Shown piece after piece: positions 1-7,875 of a stretch of 32,914 nt of DNA (position 1 is its first letter; every line of letters begins with the position of its first letter). Source of the DNA: Vicinamibacteraceae bacterium (GTDB lineage: Bacteria > Acidobacteriota > Thermoanaerobaculia > Multivoradales > Multivoraceae); assembly GCA_012270995.1 (NCBI GenBank), contig JAAXHG010000171.1:1-32914 (forward strand). Direction: 5' to 3'. Made by a program: the position numbers and the translations under genes. The notes under the pieces are model-generated. The model was not told the origin of the DNA. It saw nothing but the letters and a program-made list of their open reading frames with translations, and did not search any database.

Positions 1-1269
1 AAGACCGGGGTGGACCAGCATCAGCGAGCACGGGTCCTCGGCCGCTTCGCGCCAAGGACCGCAGGCTCGGGGCGCGAAGAGGATCGCTACGACATCCTGT
101 TTGCGACCGACGTTCTCTCCGAAGGCGTCAACCTCCAACAGGCCGGACGGATCGTGAACTACGACCTGCCGTGGAACCCGATGCGGGTCGTGCAGCGGCA
201 CGGGCGCATCGACCGCATCGGATCCTCCCACAGACGCATCGTCCTCGACTGCTTCTTCCCCGCCAGCAGGCTCGAAGAGCTGCTCGACCTCGAACAGCGC
301 CTGCGCCGCAAGCTGGCCCTGGCGGACGCCGCGGTCGGCACGGGCGACGTGCTGCCCGGAGTCGACTCCGGCGTCGGCCAGGTCTTCAGCGACACGACGC
401 GGCGCCAGATCATGGAGATCCACCGCGGGGACGCGTCCATCCTGGAACGCGGCGGGCAGCACCGGGCCCTCTCCGGCGAGGAGTATCGGCATCGCCTGCG
501 GCAACAGGTGAAGCCGGACGCGGAACGCGCGGAGGTCCTCGGTCTCCCCTGGGCCTCCGGTTCCGGCTTCCGCAATCCCGGCGCGAAGCAATCCGGTCTT
601 GTCTTCTGCATCCGCGTCGGCCAATGCCGGGCGCGCGCCGCGGCGGGTTCCACGAACGGTCCCACCGCTTCAGGCCGACGCCTCGACTGCGGAAGGGCCG
701 ACTGCGAGGTCTGCCGCCGCGATCCGTTCTTCCGCTTCGTGCCCACCTCTACGGACTGGCGGCCGCTCAGGGACGGCAAGGGCGCCCCGATCGTGGAGCG
801 CGACACTCTCCAGGCGCTGATCGCCGCGGACCCGATTCGGGAAGACGTGGCTCGCGAACTCTCCGCCGCGGCCTACGACCGCGCATTCGACGCCTGGGAC
901 ATCGCCCGACGCGACGTCTGGGGGGAGTGGATGCGTCTCGTCGACCCGGCGAACCTGCAACCGGACCTGCCGAAGGCGTTCCGCGACGCGGCGGAACTGC
1001 TCCACCGTCATGGCGCGGAGGCGCTCGGCACGGACGAACTCGAGAAGCTCATCCCTCGATTCCAGACCGTGCCCACGGCGCGGGTCCAGCGCGACGTGCG
1101 CGCCATTCTGAACGCGGACGACACGAACGAGGCGAAGGTCCGCCGCCTCCGGGACTTCGCGCTTCGAACCGGTCTGAAGCGACCGACGCGGGTCGAACCG
1201 CTGCCCGAAGTGGCCGAGGAAGAGGTCCATCTCGTCGCCTGGATGGCGGTAAGGGCCGGCGGCGCATAG
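1..1269 (+). CDS. SNF2-type helicase, C-terminal part (cut by left edge)
   Basis: This is the C-terminal 422 residues of a superfamily 2 ATP-dependent helicase/translocase of the kind found in restriction-like systems. The frame is open from base 1, so the GTG at 10 is probably internal. Helicase C-lobe motifs are clear: ATDVLSEGVNLQQA (motif V region), NYDLPWNPMR, then QRHGRIDRIG (motif VI with the arginine finger). After these comes a family-specific tail with ILERGGQHRALSGEEYR and a late DPANLQPDLPK motif. Between residues about 200 and 240 the tail is unusually cysteine-rich, including C-X4-C-X2-C, which does not look like the usual smooth continuation of this family. The N-lobe with Walker A and DEAH is absent; a protein of the same type with exactly those parts lies at the right edge of the window. 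The helicase call is secure; the substrate and system are inferred. Confidence 0.85.
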   Translation, partial: KTGVDQHQRARVLGRFAPRTAGSGREEDRYDILFATDVLSEGVNLQQAGRIVNYDLPWNPMRVVQRHGRIDRIGSSHRRIVLDCFFPASRLEELLDLEQRLRRKLALADAAVGTGDVLPGVDSGVGQVFSDTTRRQIMEIHRGDASILERGGQHRALSGEEYRHRLRQQVKPDAERAEVLGLPWASGSGFRNPGAKQSGLVFCIRVGQCRARAAAGSTNGPTASGRRLDCGRADCEVCRRDPFFRFVPTSTDWRPLRDGKGAPIVERDTLQALIAADPIREDVARELSAAAYDRAFDAWDIARRDVWGEWMRLVDPANLQPDLPKAFRDAAELLHRHGAEALGTDELEKLIPRFQTVPTARVQRDVRAILNADDTNEAKVRRLRDFALRTGLKRPTRVEPLPEVAEEEVHLVAWMAVRAGGA

Positions 1270-1481
1270 CGCGGGTGGACGGCACGACGACGCTCGGCAC
1301 GACGTTCTCCACACGGCGTTTGACCGGAGCCGGTAGGTCCAATAGTCTCGAAGGCGGACTCACCGCCATCCAATAGCTGGTCGGCTGCACCAAGGGCGCA
1401 CCGCCGCGGAAACCGAACCGCCGTTCTTCGAGTGCGCCTCCGACGGGGAGCACCGGCCGAGAACCCGCGGGAGGCTGCTCG
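1270..1481. other. Intergenic region upstream of the seven-gene operon
   Basis: 212 bases without a convincing gene separate the helicase tail from the first secreted-protein gene. It holds a possible sigma-70-like promoter (1320-1348) and a small GGCGG-ACTCA-CCGCC stem at 1353-1367 without a following T run. The ribosome-binding site of the next gene, GGGAGG at 1469-1474, lies 7 bases before its ATG. Confidence 0.5.
1320..1348 (+). promoter_or_regulatory. Possible sigma-70-like promoter for the operon
   Basis: TTGACC at 1320-1325 is followed after 17 bases by TAGTCT at 1343-1348. The -35 box is close to consensus and the -10 box is weak. It is the only plausible pair I see between the helicase end and the ATG at 1482, and the next genes are packed too tightly for other promoters, so it is a candidate for driving the whole run. 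By-eye match only. Confidence 0.25.
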
Positions 1482-2363
1482 ATGCGCAGATTGTCTTCGC
1501 GACGCCTGGCGGCCGGAGTCGTGCTGCTCCTGCTGCTGCCAGGCCTGGCTGCGGCCCAGAGAAGGGCGCGCGGGCCCGTGGAGGTGCCCGAGACGCCCGA
1601 GGGCTGGACCGTACCCCGCACCGTGGACGGCCACCCCGATCTGCGGGGAGTGTGGGTGGAGATCGGCGGCACCCGCGGCGGCGCCAGACTGTCCGACCTC
1701 GTCATCGACCCGCCCGAAGGCGGGATTCCGGCTCTGACCGAGCAGGCACAGGCGGACTGGGACGAACTCCAGCAATACCTGGAGGAACATCCGGCCGACA
1801 CCTGGAAGGACCGTTCCCTGGGTGAACGCTGCGTGACCCTGGGGGTGCCCGTGCGCGCGAACTTCAACCAGTACTACAAGTTCGTCCAGAACAGGGACCA
1901 TGTGGTCATCGTCATGGAGTGGTATCATGAGGCCCGCGTCATCCCTCTCGACGGTTCGCCCCACCCCGATCGCCGGATCGGGCTATGGCTCGGAGACTCG
2001 CGGGGCCGCTGGGAAGGCGATTCGCTGGTCGTCGAGACGGCGAACTACCTGCCCAAGGGGTACGCCGGCACCCACCAGCGAGGGACCCCGCAGACCTGGT
2101 TCCACTCCCTCAACTCGGAAGAGCTGGTGGTGACCGAGCGCTTCACCCGGGTCGGACCCGAGGTGATGCTGTACGAAGTGACGATCGACGATCCGCCGAT
2201 CTGGGTCAGGCCATGGACGGTGAGGATGCCGATGGGCAAGCGGAACGAGCCGCTCTTCGAGTTCGCCTGCCATGAGGGCAACTACAACATGGCGAACATC
2301 CTGCGCGGCGCTCGGGTCAGCGAGCAGGAGGCCGCCGCGGCAGCCGCAGCGGACCCCGAATGA
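1482..2363 (+). CDS. Secreted CHEGNY-motif family protein, copy A
   Basis: A 293-residue exported protein of unknown function. The N-terminus is a Sec signal peptide (basic MRRLSSRR, then a leucine/alanine core ending near AAAQ). I recognise a pattern common in Acidobacteriota hypothetical proteins: GHPDLRGVW after the signal, HEARVIPLDG near the middle, GDSRGRWEGDSLVVET, a late ERFTR...YEVTIDDP block, RPWTV, and the C-terminal FACHEGNYNMANIL. The repeated Trp/Gly/Asp pattern suggests a compact beta-rich fold, but I cannot name a reaction. The ATG at 1482 has GGGAGG 7 bases upstream. Its TGA overlaps the next ATG, so it is translationally coupled to copy B. Two related proteins lie in the same operon (2360-3205 and 11926-13098). 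Gene and export are sure; function is unknown. Confidence 0.85.
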   Translation: MRRLSSRRLAAGVVLLLLLPGLAAAQRRARGPVEVPETPEGWTVPRTVDGHPDLRGVWVEIGGTRGGARLSDLVIDPPEGGIPALTEQAQADWDELQQYLEEHPADTWKDRSLGERCVTLGVPVRANFNQYYKFVQNRDHVVIVMEWYHEARVIPLDGSPHPDRRIGLWLGDSRGRWEGDSLVVETANYLPKGYAGTHQRGTPQTWFHSLNSEELVVTERFTRVGPEVMLYEVTIDDPPIWVRPWTVRMPMGKRNEPLFEFACHEGNYNMANILRGARVSEQEAAAAAAADPE

Positions 2364-3205
2364 GAGGCGGGAAGGTGCAAATCCGAAGGTGGAGCGCAGG
2401 GTTTTCCGCCACGGTCGCTGCCGTCGTTGCCGCGATGGCGGCGGCGCCGGTCCAGGCGCAGGACTACCGGGCCCCGCGCACCAGTGACGGCGAACCGGAT
2501 CTCAACGGCATCTGGCAGGCCCTGACGTCGGCGCACTGGGACATCGAGGCCCACGCCGCCCGCAGCGGCCCGATCGTCGAACTGGGCGCGCTCGGCGCCG
2601 TGCCGGGGGGCCTGGGCATCGTCGAAGGCGGCGAGATCCCCTACACCCCGGCGGCGAGGGCGAAGCAGCAGGAGAACCTCGCGCGGTGGTGGGAGCTGGA
2701 CCCGGCGATCAAGTGCTTCATGCCCGGCATCCCCCGCGCCAACTACATGCCCTTCCCCTTCCAGATCATCCAGACCCCCGAGAACGTCATCTTCGCCTAC
2801 GAGTTCGCCAGCGCCAGCCGGATCGTCTACATGAACCGGCCCGACTTCGACAGTCCCGGCGACAACTGGATGGGACACTCCCGCGGGCACTGGGAGGGAG
2901 AGGCCCTGGTGATCGATGTCTCCGCCCAGGTTCCCGACACCTGGCTCGACAGCTCCGGCAATCACCACAGCGGGGAGATCCACGTCCTCGAGCGCTACAC
3001 GGCGACCGGACCGGACCATCTCCACTACGAGGCGACGATCACCGACCCCAAGACCTACACCCGCCCGTGGAAGGTGAGCTTTCCCCTCTATCGACGGATC
3101 GAGAAGAACATGCAGCTCCTCGACTTCAAGTGCGTGGTGTTCGCGGAAGAGCTGATGTACCGCCACCTGAGCAAGGGCGTCTGGAACGGCGAAGAACCCG
3201 AATGA
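2360..3205 (+). CDS. Secreted CHEGNY-family relative, copy B
   Basis: A 281-residue exported protein, starting at an ATG that overlaps the TGA of copy A (ATGA). The signal peptide runs to about residue 33 (AAAPVQAQD). It shares the family skeleton with copy A: DGEPDLNGIW, MGHSRGHWEGEALVIDV, LERYTATGPDHLHYEATI and TRPWKVSFPL. The C-terminal CHEGNY signature has changed to FKCVVFAEEL, so this is a divergent member. A central block with IKCFMPGIPRANYMPFPFQI holds one of its few cysteines. No catalytic motif I know is visible. Position between copy A and DUF6152, with overlaps or very short gaps, indicates co-expression. It could be a binding or structural protein rather than an enzyme. Confidence 0.82.
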   Translation: MRGGKVQIRRWSAGFSATVAAVVAAMAAAPVQAQDYRAPRTSDGEPDLNGIWQALTSAHWDIEAHAARSGPIVELGALGAVPGGLGIVEGGEIPYTPAARAKQQENLARWWELDPAIKCFMPGIPRANYMPFPFQIIQTPENVIFAYEFASASRIVYMNRPDFDSPGDNWMGHSRGHWEGEALVIDVSAQVPDTWLDSSGNHHSGEIHVLERYTATGPDHLHYEATITDPKTYTRPWKVSFPLYRRIEKNMQLLDFKCVVFAEELMYRHLSKGVWNGEEPE

Positions 3206-3210
3206 CCCGG

Positions 3211-3217
3211 AAGGAGG
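3211..3217 (+). promoter_or_regulatory. Strong Shine-Dalgarno that fixes the DUF6152 start
   Basis: AAGGAGG lies 5 bases before the ATG at 3223. An earlier in-frame ATG at 3202 overlaps the previous stop but would place this site inside the gene and add seven residues before the signal peptide. The site therefore favours 3223. Confidence 0.6.
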
Positions 3218-3222
3218 TCAAC

Positions 3223-3660
3223 ATGGTGCCCACCAAGGTCCTCATGGCCGCAGTCGCGTTCACCCTCGCCGTTGGCGCCGCGCCGGCAATGGGGCACCAC
3301 GCCTTCGCGGCCGAGTTCGATGCCGACCGCCCGGTCAAGCTCACCGGGAAGGTGACCCGGATGGAGTGGATCAATCCGCATGCGTGGATCCACATGGAGG
3401 TCGTGAAGGAAGACGGCTCGACCGAGATCTGGATGGTCGAGAGCGGTAGTCCCCCGAGCCTGTTTCGGCGCGGCTTCACCAAGGACTCGCTGATGCCGGG
3501 CACCGAGATCGTCGTCGACGGCTTCCAGGCCAAGGACCGCTCGAACAAGTGCGCGGGACGCACGGTCACCTACACCAACGGGGAGAGGCTGTTCCTAGGA
3601 TCTTCCGGCACCGGCGCGCCGAGAGACTCGGCCGACCCGTCGGAGCCACCGAACCGATGA
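3223..3660 (+). CDS. DUF6152 family secreted protein
   Basis: A 145-residue exported protein. After the signal peptide (ending near APAMG) the mature protein begins HHAFAAEFDADRPVKLTGKV, followed by TRMEWINPHAWIHMEV, SGSPPSLFRRGFTKDSL, PGTEIVVDGFQAKD and a final TYTNGERLFLGSS. This order is typical of DUF6152, a small beta-barrel-like (OB-fold-like) secreted domain common in Acidobacteriota and Proteobacteria, often beside secreted hypothetical proteins and PQQ dehydrogenases. The mature N-terminal HH could bind metal, but this is only a suggestion. The stop overlaps the ATG of the dehydrogenase gene at 3657, so the two are translationally coupled. The family call is firm; biochemical function is unknown. 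Confidence 0.85.
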   Translation: MVPTKVLMAAVAFTLAVGAAPAMGHHAFAAEFDADRPVKLTGKVTRMEWINPHAWIHMEVVKEDGSTEIWMVESGSPPSLFRRGFTKDSLMPGTEIVVDGFQAKDRSNKCAGRTVTYTNGERLFLGSSGTGAPRDSADPSEPPNR

Positions 3661-5651
3661 GGGCTGGATACGCGGCACTGGCGGCAGTGGCGGCCGTCCT
3701 GGCAGCCCCCGCCGCCTTCGGCGAATCCGGCACGCCCGACGTCGAGTGGCCGCACCATGGCCGCGACCACGCCTTCAGCCGCTACTCGCCGCTAGCGGAC
3801 ATCGACGGCGACAACTTCTCCCAGCTCGAGGTGGCCTGGCGCTGGAAGTCCGCCGACCACCGCGTCAGGGAGGTGCCCGGCGCCTTCTCCGGCTCGGCGC
3901 TCATGATCGGCGGCCGGGTCTACATGATGACCACACTGTGGCAGCTTGCGGCACTCGATGCCGCCACCGGCGAAGAGATCTGGGTGTTCGACTCCGAAGC
4001 GTACGAGGCGCCCAGGGCCGCGTACTCGGGTCCCCGGGGGATCGAGTACTGGACGGACGGCGAGGAGGAGCGCATCCTGTTCGCCACTTCCGGCAAGCTG
4101 CTGATCTCGATCGACCTTGCGACCGGCCAACCCGATCCCGACTTCGGCGAGGAGGGCTTCGTCCACATGGCGCTCGACGACCTCGGACGCCCCGGGATCC
4201 GGCTGCGCGACATCAGCGCCGGCTCGCCCGGGATCGTCGTCGGCGACACGTACATCGTCGGCTCGCGCATCTTCGACGTGCCGTCGAAGAAGACGGGCAT
4301 TCCGCCGGGTCACGTGCGGGCCTACGACGTGCGCACCGGCGAGCAGAAGTGGCGCTTCCACACGATTCCGCGGGAAGGCGACGACTTCACCGAGACCTGG
4401 GAGAACGACTCCTGGAAGTGGATGGGCAACACGAACGTGTGGGCACCGCTCACCGCCGACGAGGAGCTCGGCTACGTCTACTTCGCCACGTCGACACCGT
4501 CGAGCGACTACTACGGCGGCGACCGCCACGGCGACAACGTGTACGGCGAGAGCCTGGTATGCGCCGACGCGGAGACCGGCGAGCGCGTCTGGCACTTCCA
4601 GACTGTGCATCACGGCATCTGGGACTACGACAACGCCTCGGCCCCGAACCTGGTCGACGTGGTCGTCGAAGGCCGGCTGCGCAAGGCCGTGGCCATGGCG
4701 TCGAAGACCGCCTTCGTCTACGTCTTCGATCGGGTCACCGGCGAGCCGCTGTGGCCGATCGAGGAGCGGCCGGTTCCCCCGTCCACGGTGCCCGGCGAGA
4801 AGCTCTCGCCGACCCAGCCGTTTCCGACCAGGCCGCCGGCATTCGATCTGCAGGGCCTGACCGTCGACGATCTGGTCGACTTCACTCCGGAGCTGCGCCA
4901 GGAGGCGCTCGAGGTCATCGAGTCGTTTGTCACCGGACCGATCTTCACGCCCTCCATCGTCGCCGGCGAGGGAGGCAAGCTCGGCACGATCGTCTCGCCC
5001 GGCCCAGGGGGCGGGGCCAATCATCCCGGCGCTTCGTTCGATCCCCTGACCGGGATCGTCTACGTCCAGTCGACGACCCAGCTCGGCGCCTGGGGGCTGG
5101 CGAAGCCGGACCCCGCCCGCAGCGAGTTCCGCTACGTCAAGCAGTCGACGGGAGGAGCGGGAGGACTCAAGATCCCCCAGGGGCTGCCCCTGACGAAACC
5201 GCCCTACCGGCGCATCACGGCCGTCGATCTGAAGACCGGCGAGCACGCCTGGCAGGTGCCGCTGGGAGAAGGCCCGACGGATCACCCCGCGATCCGCCAT
5301 CTCGACCTCGGCCCTCTGGGCAGCCGCCCTTCGAGCGGCACCCGCGAAGGCGGGCTTCTCGTCACCAGGACGCTCCTGATCACCCACTCGCCCAAGCGGG
5401 AGAGCTGGGACGCCCCGACGGCGACCGCCAGCTACCTCACCGCCTACGACAAGGCCACCGGCAAGGTGCTGGCCCAGGTCGAGACCGACACGGCGCTGCA
5501 CGGCGTGCCCATCACCTACCGGCATCAGGGCCGCCAGTACATCGTCGTCCCGGCAGGTGGCAGGCCGGGCGGCAGGGCCGTGGGCAGGAACGCGAACGTC
5601 CAGGCGGCGACGGCGGAGCTGGTGGCCTTCGCCCTGCCGCGGGAGGACTGA
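3657..5651 (+). CDS. PQQ-dependent dehydrogenase (mGDH-like propeller), copy 1
   Basis: A 664-residue periplasmic quinoprotein, expected to oxidise an alcohol or sugar and pass electrons to the respiratory chain. It begins with a signal peptide (MRAGYAALAAVAAVLAAPAAFG). The propeller opens with HHGRDHAFSRYSPL and LEVAWRWKSADH, and has repeated blade signatures such as LAALDAATGEEIWVFD, VRAYDVRTGEQKWRF and CADAETGERVWHF. The HHGIWDYD motif at residue 318 matches the region carrying the catalytic Asp of membrane glucose dehydrogenase relatives. No membrane anchor domain or fused cytochrome c is present, so a separate electron acceptor is needed. The ATG at 3657 overlaps the DUF6152 stop; an in-frame extension to 3549 would lie inside that gene and is rejected. 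It is a close paralogue of the N-terminal half of the fusion at 7872-11909. The substrate cannot be told from sequence. Confidence 0.9.
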   Translation: MRAGYAALAAVAAVLAAPAAFGESGTPDVEWPHHGRDHAFSRYSPLADIDGDNFSQLEVAWRWKSADHRVREVPGAFSGSALMIGGRVYMMTTLWQLAALDAATGEEIWVFDSEAYEAPRAAYSGPRGIEYWTDGEEERILFATSGKLLISIDLATGQPDPDFGEEGFVHMALDDLGRPGIRLRDISAGSPGIVVGDTYIVGSRIFDVPSKKTGIPPGHVRAYDVRTGEQKWRFHTIPREGDDFTETWENDSWKWMGNTNVWAPLTADEELGYVYFATSTPSSDYYGGDRHGDNVYGESLVCADAETGERVWHFQTVHHGIWDYDNASAPNLVDVVVEGRLRKAVAMASKTAFVYVFDRVTGEPLWPIEERPVPPSTVPGEKLSPTQPFPTRPPAFDLQGLTVDDLVDFTPELRQEALEVIESFVTGPIFTPSIVAGEGGKLGTIVSPGPGGGANHPGASFDPLTGIVYVQSTTQLGAWGLAKPDPARSEFRYVKQSTGGAGGLKIPQGLPLTKPPYRRITAVDLKTGEHAWQVPLGEGPTDHPAIRHLDLGPLGSRPSSGTREGGLLVTRTLLITHSPKRESWDAPTATASYLTAYDKATGKVLAQVETDTALHGVPITYRHQGRQYIVVPAGGRPGGRAVGRNANVQAATAELVAFALPRED

Positions 5652-5685
5652 CGACCGCGCTCGGCGGGATGAGGAGGTCCACGAG

Positions 5686-7875
5686 ATGATCAGGAAGGTC
5701 GCACGCTCCTTCTCCCGCCGGCCGGGCGCGCTCGTCCTCGGCCTCGCAGTCTGCGGTTGCGCCGCTCCCTCGAGCGAGGAGACCGGACCGTCATCGGGTC
5801 CGCCACGCCCGAACATCATCCTGATGATGAGCGACGACCAGGGCTGGGGCGACGTCGAGTACCCACAGCAGCTCGCTCCCGGCGACGTCTTTCCGGGCCA
5901 CAGCGAGGTCAAGACGCCCGAGTTGCGCGAGATGGCGGCGGCCGGCCTCCAGTTTCACCGGATGTACTCGCACGGTTCGAACTGCAGTCCGACCCGGTCG
6001 TCCTTCGTCACCGGTCGCTCTCCGCGCCGCAACCACGTCGACATGGCCTACAACGACGGTCTCCGGAACCTGGAACTGACGATCGCCGAACTGGCCCAGA
6101 CGCAGGGCTACATGACCGGACACTTCGGCAAGTGGCACCTCGGCAACCTGAACCGGACACCCGAACCCGACGCGGACGACCTCGCGCGCTGCGGCGGCCG
6201 CTGCTTCGGCCGGAGCGGAGGCGACTTCTACTCCGCGCCTTGGCACCACGGGTACGAGCGCGCCTGGGCGTCCCCGCAGGCGCTGCCGACCTTCGAGCCG
6301 ATGCGCATCGACCCCGCGGGCCCCCTCCCGAGCGAAGGCAACCACATCGGGGCGCACTACTGGACCGGCCACGAGCAGCACATCGACATCGACTCCCCCA
6401 CGCTCGCCGGCGACGCCTCCGCGATCCTGGTCCGGGAAACGATGCGGTTCATCGACGACGCCGTTGCCGCCGAGCGCCCCTTCTTCGCCGTCGTCTGGTT
6501 CCATCCGCCGCACAGCCCCCATCGCCTCGACCAGGCGACTCTCGACGAGTTCTACTCGTCCGAAGAGCAGGCGGAGATGAACGACTACGAGAAGGCCTAC
6601 TACTCAGGCATCACGGCGATGGACAAGGAGATCGGCCGCCTGCGCGCCCACCTGCGCACCCTCGGCATCGAAGGCGACACGCTCGTGACCTTCACTTCCG
6701 ACAACGGTCTTTCGGGGTCCGTGAGGCTCGACGACCGCGACGAGGCCAAGGCAGGTCTGCGCGGATTCAAGGGCTCCATCTGGGAGGGCGGGGTCCGGGT
6801 ACCGGGCATCGTCGAGTGGCCGGGACGGATCGCTCCCGGCGAGACCTCCACGCCGATGATCACCAGCGACTACCTGCCGACGCTCCTGGACATCTGGGAA
6901 GTCGACCTGCCGGACGCGCGACCGCTCGACGGCGAGTCGATGTCCGGAGTGCTCTTCGGCGATCGCTCGGCGCCGCGCCTGGGCCGCCTCCGTTTCGACG
7001 ACTGCGACGACCCCGTTCCTGAACGCGCCGCCGGCGAGCCCGAGGACTGCGACAGCGCCGGCCGGGGCCGCGGTGGCCGGGGCCTGATGAGGGTGGGCGG
7101 CGGGCGTTCCATCCTCGACGACCGCTACAAGCTGATCTCGGTGACCAGCGGCCGGGAGTGGGAACTCTTCGACCTGCTCGAAGACCCGCGAGAACAGACC
7201 CCGATCGCCACCAGCGCCGACGTCGACTCGAAGCCACCGGAGATCCAGGCGATCTTCGCCTCGCTGCTGGACGAGATCACGACCTGGTACGACGTGGACT
7301 CGGCGGCTAGCCGCGAGGGCGCCGACTACGACACGCGCATCGCCGCCGCCGATAGCGTCGACCTCCTCGGCGACGTCGGCGACGAGACCGTTCCCGGCGA
7401 CCTGTCGGCCGCTCGTCGGACCTCAGCAGATCGTCCCGAACTGGTCGTCGAGCGCCAGTTCGCCACCCTCGGCGAGGACCTGGCGGTCGAGAGTGGCGGC
7501 GCCCCCGCCTCCTATGACGCCGGCAACCCGCCGCCCGGAGCGATCGTCCCAGCAGGCACGGTCGTCCACAGTTACCTGCTGCATTTCGCCCCTACCGCCG
7601 CGTCCGATCTCACCGGCGTCGAGATCGCGTTCGACGACCCCATCCTCGGTGTCGCCGCGAGTGCGGAGAGCCTCGCCGCCAGCGACTACCTCGCCTTCGC
7701 CAACCCCGACTTCGGCGCCACGGCCGATCGCGGCACCCTGGGCGACGAGACGGACGCCGGCGGCTGGGAGATCCTCGCCGGCGGAACGACGATCCTCATC
7801 GACCTGGCTGCGGGCGCCAGCGGCGTCGACCAGTTGCGAATCCTCACCGAAGCGGCCTTGCAGCGAGCGCAGTGA
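5686..7875 (+). CDS. Lipoprotein formylglycine sulfatase with C-terminal beta domain, copy 1
   Basis: A 729-residue type I (arylsulfatase-like) sulfatase that should hydrolyse a sulfate ester at the cell surface or in the periplasm. The N-terminus looks like a lipoprotein signal, with box VCGC and lipidated Cys25. Catalytic features: metal-binding SDDQGWGD (Asp50, Asp51), the formylglycine motif CSPTR with Cys100 as the modified residue, GHFGKWHLG, and a later TSDNG metal site. From about residue 570 an extra domain follows, with HSYLLHFAP, FDDPILGV, AASDYLAF and VDQLRILT; this resembles a beta-sandwich seen in exported proteins and is not part of the catalytic fold. GAGGAGG at 5671-5677 lies 8 bases before the ATG. 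The last bases overlap the GTG of the fusion gene. Substrate unknown; a sulfated polysaccharide or glycoside is a reasonable guess. Confidence 0.9.
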   Translation: MIRKVARSFSRRPGALVLGLAVCGCAAPSSEETGPSSGPPRPNIILMMSDDQGWGDVEYPQQLAPGDVFPGHSEVKTPELREMAAAGLQFHRMYSHGSNCSPTRSSFVTGRSPRRNHVDMAYNDGLRNLELTIAELAQTQGYMTGHFGKWHLGNLNRTPEPDADDLARCGGRCFGRSGGDFYSAPWHHGYERAWASPQALPTFEPMRIDPAGPLPSEGNHIGAHYWTGHEQHIDIDSPTLAGDASAILVRETMRFIDDAVAAERPFFAVVWFHPPHSPHRLDQATLDEFYSSEEQAEMNDYEKAYYSGITAMDKEIGRLRAHLRTLGIEGDTLVTFTSDNGLSGSVRLDDRDEAKAGLRGFKGSIWEGGVRVPGIVEWPGRIAPGETSTPMITSDYLPTLLDIWEVDLPDARPLDGESMSGVLFGDRSAPRLGRLRFDDCDDPVPERAAGEPEDCDSAGRGRGGRGLMRVGGGRSILDDRYKLISVTSGREWELFDLLEDPREQTPIATSADVDSKPPEIQAIFASLLDEITTWYDVDSAASREGADYDTRIAAADSVDLLGDVGDETVPGDLSAARRTSADRPELVVERQFATLGEDLAVESGGAPASYDAGNPPPGAIVPAGTVVHSYLLHFAPTAASDLTGVEIAFDDPILGVAASAESLAASDYLAFANPDFGATADRGTLGDETDAGGWEILAGGTTILIDLAAGASGVDQLRILTEAALQRAQ

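Noticed and set aside
1353..1367. GGCGG-ACTCA-CCGCC hairpin as a terminator
   Set aside because: A five-base stem with no T run; easily formed by chance in this GC-rich sequence.
3746..5689. 647-residue plus-strand frame
   Set aside because: Out-of-frame shadow of the PQQ dehydrogenase, extremely Arg/Pro-rich, with no signal peptide or family motif.
3792..5912. 706-residue minus-strand frame
   Set aside because: It lies opposite the PQQ dehydrogenase and sulfatase 1, is rich in Arg/Ala/Gly, has no recognisable motif, and is a GC-driven shadow of well-supported genes.
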